Assembly: GCA_027016965.1 (NCBI GenBank)
Contig: JALURI010000202.1
Span: forward strand, 1-9,116
Length of the DNA: 9,116 nt
Direction of reading: 5' to 3'
Source of the DNA: Geoglobus sp.
GTDB lineage: Archaea > Halobacteriota > Archaeoglobi > Archaeoglobales > Archaeoglobaceae
Positions 5,879 to 9,116 of the stretch are shown piece after piece. Made by a program: the position numbers and the translations under genes. Every line of letters starts with the position of its first letter. The stretch's first letter is position 1. The notes under the pieces are model-generated. The model was not told where the DNA came from. It saw nothing but the letters and a program-made list of their open reading frames with translations, and did no database searches.

Positions 5879-6345
5879 TATTTTGAGATTGAAAAAAGAG
5901 TTATCCTCTCCCTTACAAGAAGGTCAAGTTTTTCCCATCCGGTTATTTCAATCTCCCTTTTATCTATCCCATAGAATTCGGCAACTCTCCTCAGCTTTTC
6001 CATACTGATCTCCAGAACCTTGCATTCTGTGAAATGGTGGTACTGGAGAAAATCGATGCATGAGTTGAGCTCCACAACTACAACTCTGTTTATGCCTTCC
6101 TTTAATCCAGCCTTAATTGCATGATTTATCTGTCTTGTAGCAGAAAAGTGAAGTAAAATTTCCATTGAAAGATTTTTCGAAACTCTTCTCCCCCGATTCC
6201 AGGAATCAATTGCCTTTTTTATGGCAAATCTGACAGTATCAATGCTGAGCACATAATCTGCATCAATGAAAACACATCCTTCTGGAATTTTTTTCAGAAA
6301 ATCCCTGAGGTCATCAATTTCAATTATTCCCTGATATATCTTCAT
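5878..6345 (-). CDS. cgi121: KEOPS complex subunit Cgi121
   Basis: Homologue of yeast Cgi121/human TPRKB, the KEOPS subunit that contacts Bud32 and recruits tRNA for N6-threonylcarbamoyladenosine (t6A) synthesis at position 37. The 155-residue product shows the family hallmark MEILLHFSATRQINHAIKAG (61-80), which matches the conserved E-[IL]-L...RQI..AI..G pattern, followed by a hydrophobic strand VVVVEL (88-93). The length fits. The N-terminal 60 residues, a small alpha/beta segment, are less conserved. Its ATG overlaps the stop of the upstream KaiC-like gene as ATGA (6342-6345), so the two are translationally coupled. The call rests on the motif and the length; no other KEOPS gene is in the window. 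Confidence 0.8.
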   Translation of the reverse strand: MKIYQGIIEIDDLRDFLKKIPEGCVFIDADYVLSIDTVRFAIKKAIDSWNRGRRVSKNLSMEILLHFSATRQINHAIKAGLKEGINRVVVVELNSCIDFLQYHHFTECKVLEISMEKLRRVAEFYGIDKREIEITGWEKLDLLVRERITLFSISK

Positions 6346-7037
6346 AAAACCCTTGTCACAGACTCCATTCTTATTCCTCTGTCTGTGATATCGTATCTGA
6401 ATATAGATTTTGGAACAAGGGTTCTTTTAAGTTTTATAACCTTCAGTCTCCTTTGAATCTCTGTTTCAGCCTCCCTTATGCTCAGTTCAATGATTCCATC
6501 AACAACCTGCTTTACAGCGGTCTCAAAACTTGGTTCAAACATCCCCTTTGTAAAGAGAACCACTATTACAGATTCGTTCTTTCTTGCGCTTATTGCCATC
6601 GATTCGAGCATGTTGAGGACAGTTTTTCGGTCATAGTCTTCGGCGAAATATCCAAGGTTGTTGATGACAGCTCTCCTGTAATCCTTTGCACACTCCGTAA
6701 TGACCCTGTTGTAGGGATCTCCGGAAAGGGTCAGGCTTTCCCTTAAACCGATGCTACCCACTCTCGCTCCCATGAAATCAAGGAATTTTACCGTTTTCAG
6801 ATCATTCTCGTTTATTTTGAGATAAAGGATCATGCTTTCTTTAATTTCCTCCGCAGTATCATTGGTAGAGACGTAAAGGGACTTATCTTCATTTTTTATG
6901 CCTTCGTGAATAAAATGGTACGAAAACACTTCAGCTCCAGCTCCTGGATCTTCGATCATCAGAACAACACTACCTGCAGGAAAACCACCACCAAGCTGAG
7001 AGTCAAGGTTGAGAATGCCGGAAGGTACCCTCTTCAT
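6342..7037 (-). CDS. Degenerate RecA/KaiC-like protein (probable inactive ATPase)
   Basis: RecA-superfamily (RadA/KaiC type) domain. It has the KaiC-like opening SGILNLDSQLGGGFPAGSVVLM (residues 6-27) and the closing RRLKVIKLKRT...FRYDITDRGI region (196-222), at a typical single-domain length of 231 residues. The nucleotide site is ruined. Where active relatives have GxPGxGKT, this protein reads EDPGAGAE (29-36), with the Walker A Lys replaced by A35 and the following Ser/Thr by E36. The Walker B-like strand reads AVINNLGYF (123-131), with Asn in place of the expected Asp. It probably serves as a binding or scaffold protein; its partner is unknown. The ATG at 7037 has GGTGGTGATG upstream. It is the first gene of an operon with cgi121 (ATGA overlap) and is divergent from hisI. 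Confidence 0.8.
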   Translation of the reverse strand: MKRVPSGILNLDSQLGGGFPAGSVVLMIEDPGAGAEVFSYHFIHEGIKNEDKSLYVSTNDTAEEIKESMILYLKINENDLKTVKFLDFMGARVGSIGLRESLTLSGDPYNRVITECAKDYRRAVINNLGYFAEDYDRKTVLNMLESMAISARKNESVIVVLFTKGMFEPSFETAVKQVVDGIIELSIREAETEIQRRLKVIKLKRTLVPKSIFRYDITDRGIRMESVTRVL

Positions 7038-7067
7038 TTCATCACCACCACTATTAAACTACTTAAA

Positions 7068-7075
7068 TTTATAAA
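7068..7075. promoter_or_regulatory. Palindromic TATA box shared by the divergent KaiC-like and hisI genes
   Basis: TTTATAAA is its own reverse complement and lies in the 60-base gap between two divergent start codons. Reading right, its centre is 26 bases before the hisI ATG, which lacks a ribosome binding site (leaderless). Reading left, transcription would start near 7046, about 10 bases before the KaiC-like ATG, just including GGTGATG. Another minus-strand candidate (TTTAATAG, 7051-7058) is too close to the ATG. Confidence 0.55.
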
Positions 7076-7097
7076 CATTTCCGGTTAAAATTCTGTA

Positions 7098-7415
7098 ATG
7101 GAGATCAGATTCAACAATGAAGGACTTGTTCCTGTGATAGCTCAGGATTTTGAAACAAAGGAGGTTCTGATGCTGGCATATGCAAATGAAGAGGCTCTCA
7201 AAAAAACTGTAAACACAGGAAAGGCTCATTACTTCAGCAGAAGCAAAAATAAACTCTGGATGAAGGGAGAGGAGTCAGGGAATGTTCAGGAGATTGTGGA
7301 GATAAGAGTTGACTGTGATGGGGATGCTGTTCTCTACATTGTAAGACAGCATGGCAGTGCCTGTCACACAGGCAACTATACATGCTTTTTCACAAAACTG
7401 GAGGGGTTAAAATGA
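7098..7415 (+). CDS. hisI: Phosphoribosyl-AMP cyclohydrolase
   Basis: Third step of histidine biosynthesis: opens the adenine ring of phosphoribosyl-AMP to give ProFAR; cytosolic, Zn- and Mg-dependent. The 105-residue single-domain protein carries VLMLAYAN (23-30), [19 protein letters not shown] (44-62) and the metal motif DCDGDAVLY (72-80). The expected ligands are all present: D72, D74 and D76 for Mg, and C73, C89 and C96 for Zn. Their 16- and 7-residue spacing equals that of the structurally known archaeal enzyme. It is not fused to HisE. The ATG at 7098 has no ribosome binding site and a TATA box 26 bases upstream, so it is probably leaderless. Its TGA overlaps the next gene's ATG (ATGA at 7412-7415). 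No other his gene is in the window. Confidence 0.97.
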   Translation: MEIRFNNEGLVPVIAQDFETKEVLMLAYANEEALKKTVNTGKAHYFSRSKNKLWMKGEESGNVQEIVEIRVDCDGDAVLYIVRQHGSACHTGNYTCFFTKLEGLK

Positions 7416-9116
7416 AGTATGTAATAGACACAAGTGTGATTGCAGACGGAAGAATTTCAAAGATGATTGAAAAAGGAGAAATCAAGGGAACAGTGATAAT
7501 CCCTGAAGCTGTTGTTGCAGAACTTGAAGCCCAGGCAAATTTTGGCAGAATGACTGGGTTCCAGGGTCTTGAAGAAATACAGAGGATACGGGACATGTGC
7601 AAAAAATCCGGAAACAAGGTGACATTTCTTGGCACCAGACCGAGTCCTGATCAGATAAGGCTTGCAAAGGGAGGAGAGATTGACAACATGATCAGAGACA
7701 TAGCTGAAAGGGAAAATGCGGTTCTTGTAACTGGTGACAGAGTCCAGTACACAGTCGCAGTTTCCAAGGGGATATCTGCAATATATGTCGGAAGAGAGGT
7801 TGTGGAGCCTGAAAAAACAAAAATAATTGAATTCTTTACAGAAGATACTGCAAGTGTCCATCTGAGGGAAGGTGTACCTGTATATGCGAAAAGAGGAAAG
7901 ATAGGAGATCTAAAACTTGTCAGAATAACCGACACCCCCCTTAATCCTGATGAACTGAGAGCAATAGCCCATGAAATACTCGAAGCTGCATCTCAGGATG
8001 AAGACAGCAGCATTGAGATTGAAAGAAATGGTGTTACTGTTGTTCAGCTCAGAGAATTGAGGATAGCGATAGCTGAAAGACCCTTCTCAGATAGAATGGA
8101 AATCACGGCGGTAAGACCAATTGCAAAAGCAACCCTTGACGATTATGGAATTAGTGAGGAGCTCAAAAAAAGGTTCATTGAGAAGCAAAGGGGTATACTG
8201 ATCTCAGGTCCTCCAGGAGCAGGAAAATCAACATTTGCAGCCAGTGTTGCCAATTATCTCATGGAAAACGGCTTCATGGTCAAGACTATGGAGAGTCCAA
8301 GAGATCTGATGGTGAAGGATGAAATTACACAGTATGCTCCTCTTGAGGGAGATATGAGCCTTACAGCAGATGTGCTCTTGCTTGTGAGGCCTGATTACAC
8401 AATATACGATGAGGTGAGAAAGACCTCTGACTTTCAGGTTTTTGCAGATATGAGGTTAGCTGGTGTTGGGATGATAGGCGTTACCCATGCAACAAGAGCA
8501 ATAGATGCAATTCAGAGAATGATTGGGAGGGTTGAACTTGGAGTCATCCCCCAGGTTGTTGACACAGTTATCTTCATAGACAGGGGCAAAATTGAGAAGG
8601 TTTACGAGCTCAGCTTCACAGTTAAGGTTCCCCATGGAATGACCGAGGCGGATCTTGCAAGACCTGTTATAGAGGTGACGGATTTTGAAACCAGGACAGT
8701 TGAGTATGAGATATACACCTACGGGGAGCAGGTTGTTGTGATGCCAGTTGAGGGCGAAACAGAGAACAGGCTTGTTGCCTACGCTGTTGATAGCAAGATA
8801 AGGGACATTGTGTCTGTTTATGAGATAAGGGCTGTCAGCAACAGAAAGGCAGTGGTTTACGTTCCTGAGGATGAGATTCCCCATCTGATAGGAAGAAAGG
8901 GTAAGCGGATAAAGATGATAGAAGATGAGCTTGGAATAAGCATTGACATTGAACCCATGAAGATGGAAAAAATAAACGAAACTGTTGCAGTTGTTGAGGA
9001 GAAGGGAAAGCATTACGTAATTCATGCCGATGGATTACAAGGCAAAAGTGTGGATGTTTATGCAGGGGATAGCTATCTGCTCACCGCCGAGGTTGGAAGG
9101 AGGGGAATAATAAGGG
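7412..9116 (+). CDS. PIN domain-ATPase-KH domain protein, C-terminus cut off by window edge
   Basis: Archaeal protein of the conserved PINc-VirB11/PilT-like ATPase-KH family (MJ1533 type), predicted to bind RNA; its cellular role is not established. The 568 codons seen contain an N-terminal PIN domain (about 1-130) with acidic residues D6, E37, D91 and D109 in place. An ATPase domain follows, with Walker [10 protein letters not shown] (266-274), acidic pair D333-E334 in RPDYTIYDE, and the [14 protein letters not shown] sensor-like stretch (from about 356). A KH domain (about 470-515) has the GXXG loop GRKG (494-497). The remaining C-terminal tail runs off the right edge. The ATG overlaps the hisI stop as ATGA and is preceded by GGAGGGG, a strong ribosome binding site inside hisI, so it is coupled to hisI. 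Catalytic positions look intact in both domains. Confidence 0.93.
   Translation, partial: MKYVIDTSVIADGRISKMIEKGEIKGTVIIPEAVVAELEAQANFGRMTGFQGLEEIQRIRDMCKKSGNKVTFLGTRPSPDQIRLAKGGEIDNMIRDIAERENAVLVTGDRVQYTVAVSKGISAIYVGREVVEPEKTKIIEFFTEDTASVHLREGVPVYAKRGKIGDLKLVRITDTPLNPDELRAIAHEILEAASQDEDSSIEIERNGVTVVQLRELRIAIAERPFSDRMEITAVRPIAKATLDDYGISEELKKRFIEKQRGILISGPPGAGKSTFAASVANYLMENGFMVKTMESPRDLMVKDEITQYAPLEGDMSLTADVLLLVRPDYTIYDEVRKTSDFQVFADMRLAGVGMIGVTHATRAIDAIQRMIGRVELGVIPQVVDTVIFIDRGKIEKVYELSFTVKVPHGMTEADLARPVIEVTDFETRTVEYEIYTYGEQVVVMPVEGETENRLVAYAVDSKIRDIVSVYEIRAVSNRKAVVYVPEDEIPHLIGRKGKRIKMIEDELGISIDIEPMKMEKINETVAVVEEKGKHYVIHADGLQGKSVDVYAGDSYLLTAEVGRRGIIR

Noticed and set aside
8456..9025. 189-residue open frame on the minus strand
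   Set aside because: Antisense to the KH end of the PIN-ATPase-KH gene; unusual Asn/Cys/Tyr-rich composition and no motif.
1..9116. Mobile elements, CRISPR arrays, prophage or defence genes
   Set aside because: No transposase, integrase, direct-repeat array or target-site duplication was seen; nearly every base belongs to housekeeping genes or short promoters.

Overview
The window is archaeal chromosomal DNA, most likely from the order Archaeoglobales (Archaeoglobus, Geoglobus or Ferroglobus). The evidence is a ribosomal protein/RNA polymerase operon of archaeal type, an Orc1/Cdc6 replication initiator, a KEOPS subunit, an archaeal PIN-ATPase-KH protein, TATA-box promoters, GGTGA-type ribosome binding sites, and a sirtuin that I recognise as very close to Sir2-Af2 of Archaeoglobus fulgidus. 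The genus cannot be fixed from this window. Gene density is very high: the longest stretch without a gene is about 170 bases. I see no insertion sequence, CRISPR array or integrase.

Layout. (1) Positions 1-2691, minus strand: the conserved operon rpl18e-rpl13-rps9-rpoN-tRNA-Pro(CGG)-rpoK-eno. The enolase gene runs off the left edge after 304 codons. Genes are separated by a few bases or overlap by ATGA, and most have a GGTGA ribosome binding site. (2) Positions 2698-2866: a divergent intergenic region with the operon promoter, a short dyad near its predicted start, and a second dyad upstream of the TATA box of the next gene. (3) Positions 2867-3742, plus strand: a PfkB-family sugar/nucleoside kinase with an apparently leaderless GTG start. 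It overlaps tail to tail with orc1/cdc6 on the minus strand (3730-4965). (4) Positions 5087-7037, minus strand: a degenerate RecA/KaiC-like protein coupled by ATGA overlap to the KEOPS subunit Cgi121, followed by a sirtuin with its own probable leaderless promoter. (5) Positions 7098-9116, plus strand: hisI coupled by ATGA overlap to a PIN-ATPase-KH protein truncated by the right edge.

How they work together. The first operon makes large and small ribosomal subunit proteins, two small RNA polymerase subunits, a proline tRNA and a glycolytic enzyme. The centre holds replication initiation (orc1/cdc6), tRNA t6A modification (Cgi121) and NAD-dependent deacylation (Sir2). The right end holds histidine biosynthesis and a predicted RNA-binding ATPase.

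No clearly new multi-gene system is evident. The best points for a second look are the rpoN reading frame ending inside the tRNA-Pro gene, the ATPase-dead KaiC-like protein translationally coupled to a KEOPS subunit, the palindromic TATA box between divergent genes, and the C-x-C zinc knuckle of the sirtuin.
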